NCBI GenBank assembly: GCA_965183885.1
Contig: OZ238992.1
Coordinates: 186,001-250,000 of the forward strand
DNA from: UWMA-0277 sp965183885
Lineage (GTDB): Bacteria > Bacteroidota > Bacteroidia > Flavobacteriales > BACL11
Direction of reading: 5' to 3'
Length of the DNA: 64,000 nt
In this document: positions 50,548 through 59,278 of the stretch, in pieces
Position numbering within the stretch: the first letter of the stretch is position 1
Layout: each line of letters opens with the position of its first letter
The notes under the pieces: model-generated
The model's database searches: none
What the model saw: the letters and a program-made list of their open reading frames with translations, nothing else
Told to the model about the DNA's origin: nothing
Translations under genes and position numbers: made by a program

Positions 50548-51729
50548 TTACCAGTGGCTAATAGGACCTGTTACAGGAAGTGCATAAATCTGTAAAGTCA
50601 CTACAGTTGCAATGCTTGCACAAGAATTTGCACCTGTTTGTGTTACATAGTAAGTATAAACTCCTACAGCAGTTTGTCCTGTAGAAAAAGGTGAACCACT
50701 AGCTACAAGATTTGTTAAAGCTGCATCAGAATACCAATTTAAACCTACACCAGACGCTGTTAAGTCTGGAACAGTAGAATTAAAACAAGCTGTTGAACTT
50801 GATGCTGTTGGTGCTGCCAAGCTTTGATTTATAGTTAAGTTTAATGTTGCTACACTGTCACAACCATTTGAATTAGTAGTTGAATAAGTATAAGTTCCAC
50901 TACTAGTATAAGTGGTGGCATTCCAAACTAAACTATCACAGGCTGTTTGCGTAGCAGTACTTGTGGTAGCATTGTTTATAGTTAAGTTTAATGTTGCTAC
51001 ACTGTCACAACCATTTGAATTAGTAGTTGAGTAAGTATAAGTTCCACTACTAGTATAGGTAGTACCATTCCAAACTAAACTATCACAAGCTGTTTCTGCA
51101 GTTGTACTGGTAGTAATATTACTTATAGTTAAATTAAGTGTGGCAGTGCTATCACAACCATTTGAATTAGTAGTGATATAAGTATAAGTTCCACTAGTGG
51201 TATAAGTAGTTCCATTCCAAACTAAACTATCACAGGCTGTTTGTGTAGCAGTACTTGTAGTAGCATTATTTATAGTTAAATCTAATGTTGCAGTACTATC
51301 ACAACCATCTGAATTCATGGTTATATAAGTATAGATTCCACTATTACTATAAGTAGTACCATTCCACAAGTAAGTATTACAGGCTGTATGAGTAGTAGTA
51401 CTTGTTGTAGGCACAACTATTGTAACATCTACAGTTACAGAAGCTCCGGAACAACCATTTAAATCAGTCTCGGTTAAGGTTAAAGTATATGTTCCTGCAA
51501 CTAAACCCCAATCAACTGTAATACTATCAGTTGTTGTTCCATTTAAAACCCCTCCTCCACTTAAAGACCATTGGTAAGTTGAGTTAGAGTTTGAAGGGTT
51601 TAATAAATAAGGTTCGGCCAAAGAACCTGCACAAACAGTTTGTGTTGCTGATGTATTTGACTGAGCAAAGACCTGGTTACTGACTAACAGAAGAATAAAA
51701 ACTGTTGTAATTTCTAATATTTTTTTCAT
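50548..51729 (-). CDS. Secreted tandem-repeat protein ending in PISHW
   Basis: A 393-aa exported, Thr/Ser-rich protein. After the signal peptide (ending VFAQ) and a first PKD-like domain come four tandem 49-aa units (115-310), each TACDSLVWNGTTYTSSGTYT followed by TTNSNGCDS-ATLNLTI, with a Cys pair. An Ig-like domain follows, and the protein ends LPVTGPISHW. There is no classic T9SS tail; the last ten residues resemble the end of the upstream protein (LAPISHN). It is probably an adhesin-like surface component working with the neighbouring CHU_C protein. The repeat count is likely to vary between strains. Confidence 0.85.
   Translation of the reverse strand: MKKILEITTVFILLLVSNQVFAQSNTSATQTVCAGSLAEPYLLNPSNSNSTYQWSLSGGGVLNGTTTDSITVDWGLVAGTYTLTLTETDLNGCSGASVTVDVTIVVPTTSTTTHTACNTYLWNGTTYSNSGIYTYITMNSDGCDSTATLDLTINNATTSTATQTACDSLVWNGTTYTTSGTYTYITTNSNGCDSTATLNLTISNITTSTTAETACDSLVWNGTTYTSSGTYTYSTTNSNGCDSVATLNLTINNATTSTATQTACDSLVWNATTYTSSGTYTYSTTNSNGCDSVATLNLTINQSLAAPTASSSTACFNSTVPDLTASGVGLNWYSDAALTNLVASGSPFSTGQTAVGVYTYYVTQTGANSCASIATVVTLQIYALPVTGPISHW
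50800..51387 (-). repeat. Four tandem 147-bp (49-aa) coding repeats
   Basis: Units of 147 bp within the repeat protein. For example, the segment starting ATGTTGCTACACTGTCACAA at 50844 recurs at 50991. Units 3 and 4 are almost identical at the DNA level, units 1 and 2 more diverged, consistent with recent slippage or recombination. Confidence 0.85.
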
Positions 51730-51740
51730 AGTTCTAAATT

Positions 51741-52376
51741 TTAATTATGACTTATAGGTGCAAGTACTGGCGGCAAAGGATGAATTGTTAATGTAATAAA
51801 ATCCTGAACCGCAGGACAAAAAGCATTTGAACAAACAAATAGTAGAGTTACAAAACCAGTATTAATATCATTGGAACCTGGTATATAAGTAGGATTTAAT
51901 ATTGTTGAATTTGAAAATGTGCCATCTCCTCCCATTGCTAACCATATAAAGGTTGTACCATTATTTGTTGAGCTGTTTAACATGTAAGAATCCCCAGCAC
52001 AAATAGTATCATCAGGACCAGCACTTGCAGTATAAGTAAATACTGTTAAAACCATAGTGTCAGTTACAGTTACAAGTCCATCACTAGCACTAAAAACAAG
52101 GTTTACAATACCATTAGAGATATCATTAAAACCAATAGTATAAATAGGGTCTGTAATAGATGAATTTGAAAAAGTACCATCTCCTAAAGTTTGCCATGAA
52201 GTTACTGTAGCATTAGAAACAGAAGCAGTAAGTTGATATGTTGGAAAACAAGTAGAGGCATCAACACCTGCATTAGCAATAGGATTTAACAATACTTCTC
52301 CTACAACTTTTGAATATCCATAAGTAGCTAGAAACATCGATATTATAAGAATAATGCCTCCTTTATTTAAAAACAT
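51741..52376 (-). CDS. Secreted two-repeat beta-domain protein ending in PISHN
   Basis: A 211-aa exported protein starting MFLNKGGIILIISMFLATYG. It has two related modules: ANAGVDASTCFPTYQLTASV...LGDGTFSNSSITDPIYTIG and SAGPDDTICAGDSYMLNSST...GDGTFSNSTILNPTYIPGS. Each ends in a D-I-x-x-G-x-V-x-L strand, as in PKD/Ig-like surface proteins. The C-terminus LPPVLAPISHN parallels that of the next gene (LPVTGPISHW). It is the first gene of a three-gene secreted-protein operon with an 11-nt gap. The Met at 52376 is chosen because it starts the signal peptide. Confidence 0.8.
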   Translation of the reverse strand: MFLNKGGIILIISMFLATYGYSKVVGEVLLNPIANAGVDASTCFPTYQLTASVSNATVTSWQTLGDGTFSNSSITDPIYTIGFNDISNGIVNLVFSASDGLVTVTDTMVLTVFTYTASAGPDDTICAGDSYMLNSSTNNGTTFIWLAMGGDGTFSNSTILNPTYIPGSNDINTGFVTLLFVCSNAFCPAVQDFITLTIHPLPPVLAPISHN

Positions 52377-52469
52377 AATACAAGAATAATATATAAAATA
52401 AGTTACACGACTATATATACACAATAGTTTGTAACAGAGTTCTGTTTATAAAGAACTATAGCAATAAAT

Positions 52470-53807
52470 TTATTTAGAGGGAACTAGCTCGTAATTCACA
52501 TAATGATGTAAAGGAACATTTGTATTTATCCTTCCTGCATTATTAAGCTTTTTAAAATCAAAGTTTTTATAATCTGAGCAGAAATTCATTATAACATTAT
52601 ACCCAAGAAAAGAATACCTTGCAATATTTGTTCTATACGTTGTTTCAAATAATCTTAAGAAAGCAGCATCATGAGCCTCAGTATAATTAAAAGCATAAGG
52701 GTCTGGAAAATGAACATCTAAAAACATTAAATTATTGATATCTAAGTTATCATACTTTTTCCAATCATACATACCAAAAACAATAGAAGTAGAATCCATC
52801 CCACCAATTGCTCCTAACATTTTACTAACAAAAGCTTTATTTGAAGAAGGAATTATCACAACTTGTTTTTCCTTAAAAATCTTACGAATTGAATCTACTT
52901 TAGTCGCTCCAATTGTAAATACCTCTACTTGCTTTTCATCTCTATTAAATAGGTTTTTTATAAAAAGTGACTTTCCTCTATTTTTCCTGGTATTTAAAAT
53001 AATTACACGTTCATCAGGGTAGTTTGCAATTACATGTTCTTTTATTAGCGTAGACTGCAACTGAAAAGTAGGAGCAATTTGATATACTGCTTTATATTTT
53101 TTAGTACTTCTAACACTTTTTGACAAAGGAGAAATTAGCACCTTAGTTGTATCATTTCCATATCTTCTACACACAACATCAAAATTATCAGGATATAACG
53201 GACCAACTATTATATTCATAGTACTTAACTTTCCTGAAGCTACAATTTTCCTTACCTTTAAGCTATCCTTATTTGTATCAAAGGTATACAGCTTTATTTT
53301 TCTCCCCTGCTTTCTTAACGAGTCTATTGCAAGCTTAACTCCAAGATGAAATGAAAGTGCTGCTTCTGATCTTTTATAATATATATTTGGAATAACAGTA
53401 GTATCCTCAAAATCATTAAACATAGTATCATTCTTAAGCAAAAAGTAAGGCATTAACAAAGCAATATTTAGCTCCGAAGTATCTTTTACTTGTTGTAATT
53501 CAAGCTGCTTTTGAACACTAACTTTAGGACTAAAAATAGTGCTTGTATCTACACGTGTATCAATAGGGATGTATAATAATTGGTTATAATACAATCTCTT
53601 TTGTGTCTCATTATTATCTAATATATCTGCAATTTTTACTTTATGCAAATTAGCAATAGACTTTAAAGATTCGCCACCTTTTACAATATGTTTAACATAG
53701 CGACTACCATCAAATGTTATGGTATCTCTAGTAACTTGAGCTTTTAAAACAAAAGTCCAAGTAAAAACTAGTATAAAAACAAGAATTATTTTTTTTATTA
53801 TTCCCAT
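52470..53807 (-). CDS. LysM-domain periplasmic-binding-protein-like protein
   Basis: A 445-aa exported protein: signal at about 5-23, one LysM domain at about 38-82 (KHIVKGGESLKSIANLHKVK...LYYNQLLYIP), then a type 1 periplasmic-binding fold like LivK/receptor ligand-binding domains (LNIALLMPYFL, AALSFHLGVKLAIDSLRKQG, IIVGPLYPDNFDVV, FSFLG-type end). It could sense or bind murein-related ligands. In Bacteroidota this gene commonly follows guaA, as here (10-nt overlap with guaA), but the reason is unknown. Confidence 0.85.
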   Translation of the reverse strand: MGIIKKIILVFILVFTWTFVLKAQVTRDTITFDGSRYVKHIVKGGESLKSIANLHKVKIADILDNNETQKRLYYNQLLYIPIDTRVDTSTIFSPKVSVQKQLELQQVKDTSELNIALLMPYFLLKNDTMFNDFEDTTVIPNIYYKRSEAALSFHLGVKLAIDSLRKQGRKIKLYTFDTNKDSLKVRKIVASGKLSTMNIIVGPLYPDNFDVVCRRYGNDTTKVLISPLSKSVRSTKKYKAVYQIAPTFQLQSTLIKEHVIANYPDERVIILNTRKNRGKSLFIKNLFNRDEKQVEVFTIGATKVDSIRKIFKEKQVVIIPSSNKAFVSKMLGAIGGMDSTSIVFGMYDWKKYDNLDINNLMFLDVHFPDPYAFNYTEAHDAAFLRLFETTYRTNIARYSFLGYNVIMNFCSDYKNFDFKKLNNAGRINTNVPLHHYVNYELVPSK

Positions 53808-55333
53808 TCAATTGTTGCTGGTGGCTTTGAGCTAATATCATAAACCACACGGTTAATTCCTTTTACTTTATTAATAATATCATTAGATACTTTCGCTAAA
53901 AACTCGTAAGGTAAATGCACCCAATCAGCAGTCATACCATCTGTAGATTCTACAGCTCTTAATGCAACAGCATTTTCATAAGTACGCTCATCTCCCATTA
54001 CCCCTACTGATTGTACAGGAAGGAAAATTGCTCCTGCTTGCCATACTTCATCATACAAACCTGATGATTTTAATGAAGAAGTAAAAATATGATCTACCTC
54101 TTGTAAAATTCTTACTTTTTCAGCAGTAATATCGCCTAAGATACGAATTGCTAAACCAGGACCCGGGAAAGGATGCCTTCCTAGTAATTCCTCATCAATA
54201 CCCATTGATCTACCTATCCTTCTTACCTCATCTTTAAACAAAGTATTTAAAGGCTCTACAATTTTAAGTTTCATATAATCAGGTAAGCCCCCAACATTAT
54301 GATGAGATTTTATAGTTTGAGAAGGACCTCCAGTTGCAGATACTGATTCAATAACATCAGGATAAATAGTTCCTTGAGCTAACCATTTAACATCTTCAAT
54401 TAAATTTGATTCATCATCAAAAACATCAATAAACATTGAACCTATTGCCTTTCTTTTCTTTTCTGGATCAGAAACTCCTGCTAATACCTCATAGAAACGA
54501 CTCTTTGCATCTACTCCTTTTACATTTAAACCCATTCCTTTATACTGGTCTAAAACGCTTTCAAACTCATCTTTTCTTAACAGACCATTATCAACAAAAA
54601 TACAATATAGGTTTTCGCCAATTGCTTTATTAAGCAATACCCCTGCAACAGTAGAATCTACACCACCCGATAAACCTAAAACAACTTTATCATTTCCAAG
54701 CTTTGCTTTTAAGTCAGCTACAGTATCTTCAACAAAAGAAGCTGGAGTCCAATCCTGTGCATAACCACAAATATTAACCAAGAAGTTTTTTAATATTGTT
54801 GCTCCATCTTTAGAATGGTATACTTCAGGGTGAAATTGAAGAGCATAAGTTTGCTCATCCTCAATTTTATATGCTGCAACTTTTACATCATTTGTAGATG
54901 CAATAACTTTATAATTATCAGGAAGAGTAGCAATAGTATCACCATGGCTCATCCATACTTGCGAATTTGAAGGGACATCTTTCATTAATTCATTTTCTGA
55001 ATCTACATAAGAAAGGTTAGCTCTACCATACTCCCTAGTATTTGAAGGCAGTACTTCTCCTCCAAATTCATGCGCTAAATGCTGTGCACCATAGCAAACA
55101 CCAAGTAATGGTAACTTTCCTTTAATTGCTGATAAATCAGGAATTGGAGCATTTTCTTCTCTTACAGAATGTGGAGATCCTGATAAAATTACAGCTTTCC
55201 ATTGCCCATTAATTTCTGGAATTTTATTGTAAGGGTGTATTTCAGAATAAATGTTTAGCTCTCTTACTCTCCTAGCAATTAATTGTGTGTATTGCGAACC
55301 AAAGTCCAGTATTAATATTTTTTCGTGCTCCAT
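53798..55333 (-). CDS. guaA: GMP synthase (glutamine-hydrolysing)
   Basis: Makes GMP from XMP. The 511-aa protein has an N-terminal glutamine amidotransferase with DFGSQYTQLIARRVRE, nucleophile Cys80 in LLGVCYGAQH and His/Glu in LQFHPEVYHS. The ATP-pyrophosphatase domain has LSGGVDSTV (about 224-232), and the C-terminal dimerisation domain ends NRVVYDISSKPPATIEWE. It follows bshC by 4 nt on the minus strand. Confidence 0.97.
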   Translation of the reverse strand: MEHEKILILDFGSQYTQLIARRVRELNIYSEIHPYNKIPEINGQWKAVILSGSPHSVREENAPIPDLSAIKGKLPLLGVCYGAQHLAHEFGGEVLPSNTREYGRANLSYVDSENELMKDVPSNSQVWMSHGDTIATLPDNYKVIASTNDVKVAAYKIEDEQTYALQFHPEVYHSKDGATILKNFLVNICGYAQDWTPASFVEDTVADLKAKLGNDKVVLGLSGGVDSTVAGVLLNKAIGENLYCIFVDNGLLRKDEFESVLDQYKGMGLNVKGVDAKSRFYEVLAGVSDPEKKRKAIGSMFIDVFDDESNLIEDVKWLAQGTIYPDVIESVSATGGPSQTIKSHHNVGGLPDYMKLKIVEPLNTLFKDEVRRIGRSMGIDEELLGRHPFPGPGLAIRILGDITAEKVRILQEVDHIFTSSLKSSGLYDEVWQAGAIFLPVQSVGVMGDERTYENAVALRAVESTDGMTADWVHLPYEFLAKVSNDIINKVKGINRVVYDISSKPPATIEWE

Positions 55334-55337
55334 TTAG

Positions 55338-56879
55338 CTATTTTATTTTAGGGGTCAAAACTACAAAATTAGGGTTTAGCGGATTTAAATTCTCTTTCAT
55401 TATTTTTATAAAGTTTTCCCCATAGGTTAAATAAAAAGGAATAAAATTATTATAGCGTTCTTGCAATCCATCTTTAGGGAATAAATCCTGTTTAATTTTT
55501 TCAATTTGCAATAGAGCTGTTTCATGTTTCTTTTTCTCAGATTTAAGCAATTTCTTCTCCACTTTTTCTAAGACATTATACTGCTTTTGCAAAGCTGCTT
55601 TTATGCTACTTTGTATAGACACATCAGTTGTTTTTGCTAATATTTTTTGATAAACAGCCTCAATAGCTGATAGCTCCTCAGTTATAGTAACTGATTTACT
55701 ATTTTTCTCTTTTATATAGGTATTTATCAAATCATTTTTGGGAAGAAATAAATCAGTAATATTAAATCCTAAATCCATAAACTGCTTATGTTGTTTATGA
55801 TTAAGAAACATAGCTGAATTCCTTAGCAATAAAATTGGGAAAGGAAGTTGTTCTTGCTTAAAAACTGTTTTTAATTGCATCCAGTAAGCCACCTCTGCAC
55901 CACCACCAACATAAGCTATATTAGGCAATATTGTTTCCTGATACAAAGGTCTTAATAATACATTAGGGCTAAAATCTTCAGGACTATTTTCTATTTCACT
56001 TGCAGTAATACCACCTTCTATCCTATCTCTAGTATTAGTAGTAAGCTTAAAAAAATTAATTGGTCTTACATAAGCTTGAGCTTTATAGTTCTTTGCTAAA
56101 TCTATACTACATTTTTTAAGCTCAGACTCAAAACCTTGTTCTAACACATCCTTTTTTATTAGCCTAGTAAATTGTGTTTTAAGTGCTTTATCATCACCAT
56201 CAATAATTACTAAACCATACTCACCAAACAAGTAATTTACCAAGTAACGAGTTGCATCTGCTAAATTTGTATGCTTTAAATAAGCCTCTTTAAAAATAGT
56301 TATTAAGGTACTTGCATTTGTTCTTTCACCCAAAAGCTTTTCTAGTTCCTCTAATACAGATTCAAAACCTTGTAAATTCATTCTTCCTACTGCACCTCCT
56401 TGTTCACTATCCCAATTTAAGGTTTTTCCGAATAAATTAATATGATTTATTTCCTGAAAGTCATGATCTTCAGTTGCCATCCAAAAAACAGGCACAAAAT
56501 TATTATCAGGATGTTCCTTAGCTAATTGCTCCGCTAAATTAAGCGTTGAAATAATTTTATAAATAAAATACAAAGGTCCTGTAAACAAACACAACTGATG
56601 CCCAGTAGTAACAGTAAAAGTTTGGTCTGACTTTAATAATGCTATATTTTTAACAGATAAATCTGATAATGGGAAAACCTTGTTTTGTTCTTTTAAAACC
56701 TCAACAAGTGTTAGTCTATCAACTTTATGGGTTGACTTTTCTACTAACTGTTTTTTAAACCCTTCAGCATTAGGAAAGTGGTTAATAAACTGACTTAACT
56801 GCTCGTTTTCACTTACATAATCTGTTACAAGATTTGAAAACTTATTAGTCTGTTTATATGATATATTTAATGTATCCAA
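55338..56879 (-). CDS. bshC: Bacillithiol biosynthesis cysteine-adding enzyme BshC
   Basis: Adds cysteine to GlcN-malate in the last step of bacillithiol synthesis. The 513-aa protein has the family features TVTTGHQLCLFTGPLYFIYKI (split here: TTGHQLCLFTGPLYF at about 91-106), PVFWMATEDHDFQEINH (about 129-146), GYVxP-type RPLYQETILPNIAYVGGGAEVAYW (about 297-320) and a coiled coil at about 400-470. Bacillithiol use is known in several Bacteroidota. Confidence 0.93.
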   Translation of the reverse strand: MDTLNISYKQTNKFSNLVTDYVSENEQLSQFINHFPNAEGFKKQLVEKSTHKVDRLTLVEVLKEQNKVFPLSDLSVKNIALLKSDQTFTVTTGHQLCLFTGPLYFIYKIISTLNLAEQLAKEHPDNNFVPVFWMATEDHDFQEINHINLFGKTLNWDSEQGGAVGRMNLQGFESVLEELEKLLGERTNASTLITIFKEAYLKHTNLADATRYLVNYLFGEYGLVIIDGDDKALKTQFTRLIKKDVLEQGFESELKKCSIDLAKNYKAQAYVRPINFFKLTTNTRDRIEGGITASEIENSPEDFSPNVLLRPLYQETILPNIAYVGGGAEVAYWMQLKTVFKQEQLPFPILLLRNSAMFLNHKQHKQFMDLGFNITDLFLPKNDLINTYIKEKNSKSVTITEELSAIEAVYQKILAKTTDVSIQSSIKAALQKQYNVLEKVEKKLLKSEKKKHETALLQIEKIKQDLFPKDGLQERYNNFIPFYLTYGENFIKIMKENLNPLNPNFVVLTPKIK

Positions 56880-56881
56880 TA

Positions 56882-57970
56882 TTATTTTTTCATAATAAAA
56901 CCACCTGCAATCAAATCATTTCCTTCATAAATTACTGCTGATTGCCCTGGAGCTATACCTTCAACTTTATTATGGAAAAGAACCTTTAAGGTATCTCCTT
57001 CATTAGTTACTGTAGCCATTTCCCCTTTATGTTTATACCTTACTTTTACCAGGCACTCCATTCCGTCTTCAATCTTCCCATACTTAACATAGTTGATGTT
57101 TCTAATATACATCTCTTGTTTTTTCAAGTCTTCTTTAGAACCTACAACAACAGTATTTGTTTCAGGGTTTATCCCTATCACATAAGTAGGATTTCCTCCT
57201 AAAGAAACACCTATTTTTCTTTGTCCTATTGTATAAAAAGGATAGCCATCATGGGTACCTAACACCTCACCACTAATAGAAACAAAATTTCCTCCCTTTA
57301 CCTTTTCTTCCAAACCTTCTACCCTTCTTTTAAGGAAACCTCTATAATCATTATCAGGTATAAAACAAATCTCATAGCTTTCACTTTTTTCAGCTAGAGC
57401 CTTATACCCTCTATCTAGGGCCATTTGCTTTATATCTTTTTTATGAAACTCTCCCATAGGGAAAATAGTACGCTTTAAACATTCTTGAGTTACTCCCCAA
57501 AGCACATAAGACTGATCTTTACTTTCGTCCAAGCCTTTTGAAACTACATACCTGCCTTCAACCTCACGTATTTGAGCATAATGTCCTGTTGCTATAAATT
57601 CACAATTAAGCATATCAGCACGCTTTAAAAGTGCTTCCCATTTTATATGCGTATTACAAAGCACACAAGGATTTGGCGTACGTCCAGCAATATATTCATC
57701 AACAAAATTATCAATTATAAAGTTTCCAAACTCCTCTCTAATATCTAAGATTGTATGCGGAAAACCACAATCAACCGCTAGCTGCCTTGCATCATTTATA
57801 GAATCTAAACTGCAACAACCTGTTTCTTTTTTATTTCCTCCTGAAGAATCATAGTCCCAAGTTTTCATTGTAAGACCAATTACTTCATATCCTTGCTCAT
57901 GCAATAAAAGTGAAGCCATAGTACTATCTATACCTCCACTCATTGCCATTAAAACTCTTCCTTTACTCAT
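56882..57970 (-). CDS. mnmA: tRNA-specific 2-thiouridylase MnmA
   Basis: Thiolates U34 of Lys, Glu and Gln tRNAs. The 362-aa protein has the PP-loop MSGGIDSTMA (10-19), catalytic Cys102 in NPCVLCN, persulfide Cys202 in SYEICFIPD, and the C-terminal beta-barrel with GQRKIGVSLGG. The start overlaps the MORN-repeat gene by 8 nt. Together with mnmE at 14136 it completes two branches of the xm5s2U34 pathway in this window. Confidence 0.96.
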   Translation of the reverse strand: MSKGRVLMAMSGGIDSTMASLLLHEQGYEVIGLTMKTWDYDSSGGNKKETGCCSLDSINDARQLAVDCGFPHTILDIREEFGNFIIDNFVDEYIAGRTPNPCVLCNTHIKWEALLKRADMLNCEFIATGHYAQIREVEGRYVVSKGLDESKDQSYVLWGVTQECLKRTIFPMGEFHKKDIKQMALDRGYKALAEKSESYEICFIPDNDYRGFLKRRVEGLEEKVKGGNFVSISGEVLGTHDGYPFYTIGQRKIGVSLGGNPTYVIGINPETNTVVVGSKEDLKKQEMYIRNINYVKYGKIEDGMECLVKVRYKHKGEMATVTNEGDTLKVLFHNKVEGIAPGQSAVIYEGNDLIAGGFIMKK

Positions 57971-58619
57971 TGTAATTTATTATTGTATCCTGTATACCTT
58001 CTTCTGAAAAATATTCCCAAGTACCAGTTTTAGCATTTCCTTTATAATTTCCTTTATAATACAAAGCTCCGTTAGGGTAATAACATTTTTGTTCTCCCTC
58101 TCTATTTCCTGCCTCATAATTAGCTTCCATCTTTAGCGTCCCATCTCTAAAGTATTGTTTCCAAACTCCATTCTCTATACCTTCTTTCCATTTTTCAACC
58201 TCATGCAATTCACCTGAATAGTAATAGCTTTTTACAACTCCATTAAGCATTCCTTTTTCATATTGTTCACTAAGCATTAAAACACTATCAACACTATAAT
58301 AATTCCAAGTACTATCTTTCAACTCTTTTACATATAAACCTGAAGCTTTTAGCTTTCCATTCTTATAATAGATATGAGTTGCTGCTGCTTTACCTTGGTG
58401 AAAAAATTCTTTTTCGGCCTGCAATTCTCCTGACGGATAGTAATAATAAAATAGACCCTTAGGGTTATCGTCTTTAAATTCCCCTTTATATCTTAAAGTT
58501 CCATTGTTATATGTTTTTTTCCACACACCTTGTTTTAAACCATTTGCATCGACTTCATTTATGGTTTGCCCAAGAGCAAATAATGGAATAAAAAAAAGTA
58601 AAAAAACTAAATTTTTCAT
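57963..58619 (-). CDS. Exported YwqK/MORN-repeat protein
   Basis: A 218-aa protein with signal peptide KNLVFLLFFIPLFALGQ and about eight MORN-type repeats (GVWKKTYNNGTLRYKGEFKD, PKGLFYYYYPSGELQAEKEF, GTWEYFSEEG), the kind annotated as YwqK family. No toxin partner is visible and the antitoxin label of the family should not be taken literally here. It overlaps mnmA by 8 nt and has its own promoter box upstream. Confidence 0.85.
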   Translation of the reverse strand: MKNLVFLLFFIPLFALGQTINEVDANGLKQGVWKKTYNNGTLRYKGEFKDDNPKGLFYYYYPSGELQAEKEFFHQGKAAATHIYYKNGKLKASGLYVKELKDSTWNYYSVDSVLMLSEQYEKGMLNGVVKSYYYSGELHEVEKWKEGIENGVWKQYFRDGTLKMEANYEAGNREGEQKCYYPNGALYYKGNYKGNAKTGTWEYFSEEGIQDTIINYNE

Positions 58620-58635
58620 AGCTAAAATATTTTTG

Positions 58636-58643
58636 CAAATATA
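58636..58643 (-). promoter_or_regulatory. TAnnTTTG box of the MORN-repeat/mnmA operon
   Basis: TATATTTG on the minus strand, 16 nt before the ATG at 58619. The 140 nt beyond it, up to the Xre gene, hold nothing recognisable. Confidence 0.5.
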
Positions 58644-58783
58644 GTAAGAAAAGACACACTACAAATAAGTTAAATTCAACTATTCCTTACCGATAAAAAG
58701 TTAGAAAATTCACACCTACTATACCATCAATAACTTTCATAATTAACCACTATTTTGCTTTAAAAAACAAATTGAAATTTTCT

Positions 58784-59164
58784 TTATTTCTTCAAGACTT
58801 TAACAGTACCTTTTAAAAAAGAATTCTCTTCTTTCAGATATTTAATCATATCATCTTTACTCTCAAGTAATTTTTTTACTGTTTCTTTATTCTCTTGATG
58901 AAATATCGCAGTTTCTTGTAGATATCCAGTTCCTCCTTCTGAATTAGTTTGATTGTATTGCTTTCTAGAGACTCCTAAAACCTCAGCAACTTCTACTTCA
59001 AGGATTTCAGCAATTTTAAACAATCTTTCCACAGAAAGTTTAGTTTCTTCTTTTTCTATTTTACTATATGCCGCTTGTGAAATACCTAAGTTAACTGCCA
59101 TAGCATCATGAGATATTCCTTTTCCTTTCCTTATCTCTATTATCCTTTTTATGATTGTTTTCAT
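58784..59164 (-). CDS. Xre-family transcriptional regulator with C-terminal coiled coil
   Basis: A 126-aa protein from the Met at 59164 (MKTIIKRIIEIRKGKGISHD). It has an HTH_XRE domain at about 5-62 (SHDAMAVNLGISQAAYSKIEKEETKLSVERLFKIAEIL), then a Gln/Glu/Lys-rich segment (about 85-126) that looks like a short coiled coil. It is a stand-alone regulator of a type common in Bacteroidota; its targets are unknown. The start at 59164 lies 24 nt after a promoter box, and 59191 is less likely. Confidence 0.87.
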   Translation of the reverse strand: MKTIIKRIIEIRKGKGISHDAMAVNLGISQAAYSKIEKEETKLSVERLFKIAEILEVEVAEVLGVSRKQYNQTNSEGGTGYLQETAIFHQENKETVKKLLESKDDMIKYLKEENSFLKGTVKVLKK

Positions 59165-59188
59165 TATAAATAGTTGTGAAATTAATCG

Positions 59189-59196
59189 CAAAAGTA
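59189..59196 (-). promoter_or_regulatory. TAnnTTTG box of the Xre regulator
   Basis: TACTTTTG on the minus strand, 24 nt before the ATG. Confidence 0.5.
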
Positions 59197-59240
59197 ATGA
59201 TTTCTATTTAAAAAAGAATAACTCCAAGTATATAAAATTA

Positions 59241-59248
59241 TATTTTTG
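59241..59248 (+). promoter_or_regulatory. TAnnTTTG box of the leucine-rich-repeat protein gene
   Basis: TATTTTTG, 30 nt before the ATG at 59279. Confidence 0.5.
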
Positions 59249-59278
59249 GAGAAAAATTATAAAAAATAGATTTTAATT

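Noticed and set aside
50800..51387. CRISPR array
   Set aside because: The 147-bp repeats are in frame inside a secreted-protein gene and have no spacers; no cas genes are present.
52436..52463. AGTTCT/AGAACT hairpin as a terminator
   Set aside because: Only a 6-bp A/T-rich stem with no T-run on either strand.
57963..58619. YwqK protein as antitoxin of a toxin-antitoxin pair
   Set aside because: It has a signal peptide, no toxin-like neighbour and is coupled to mnmA; the family label alone is not evidence.
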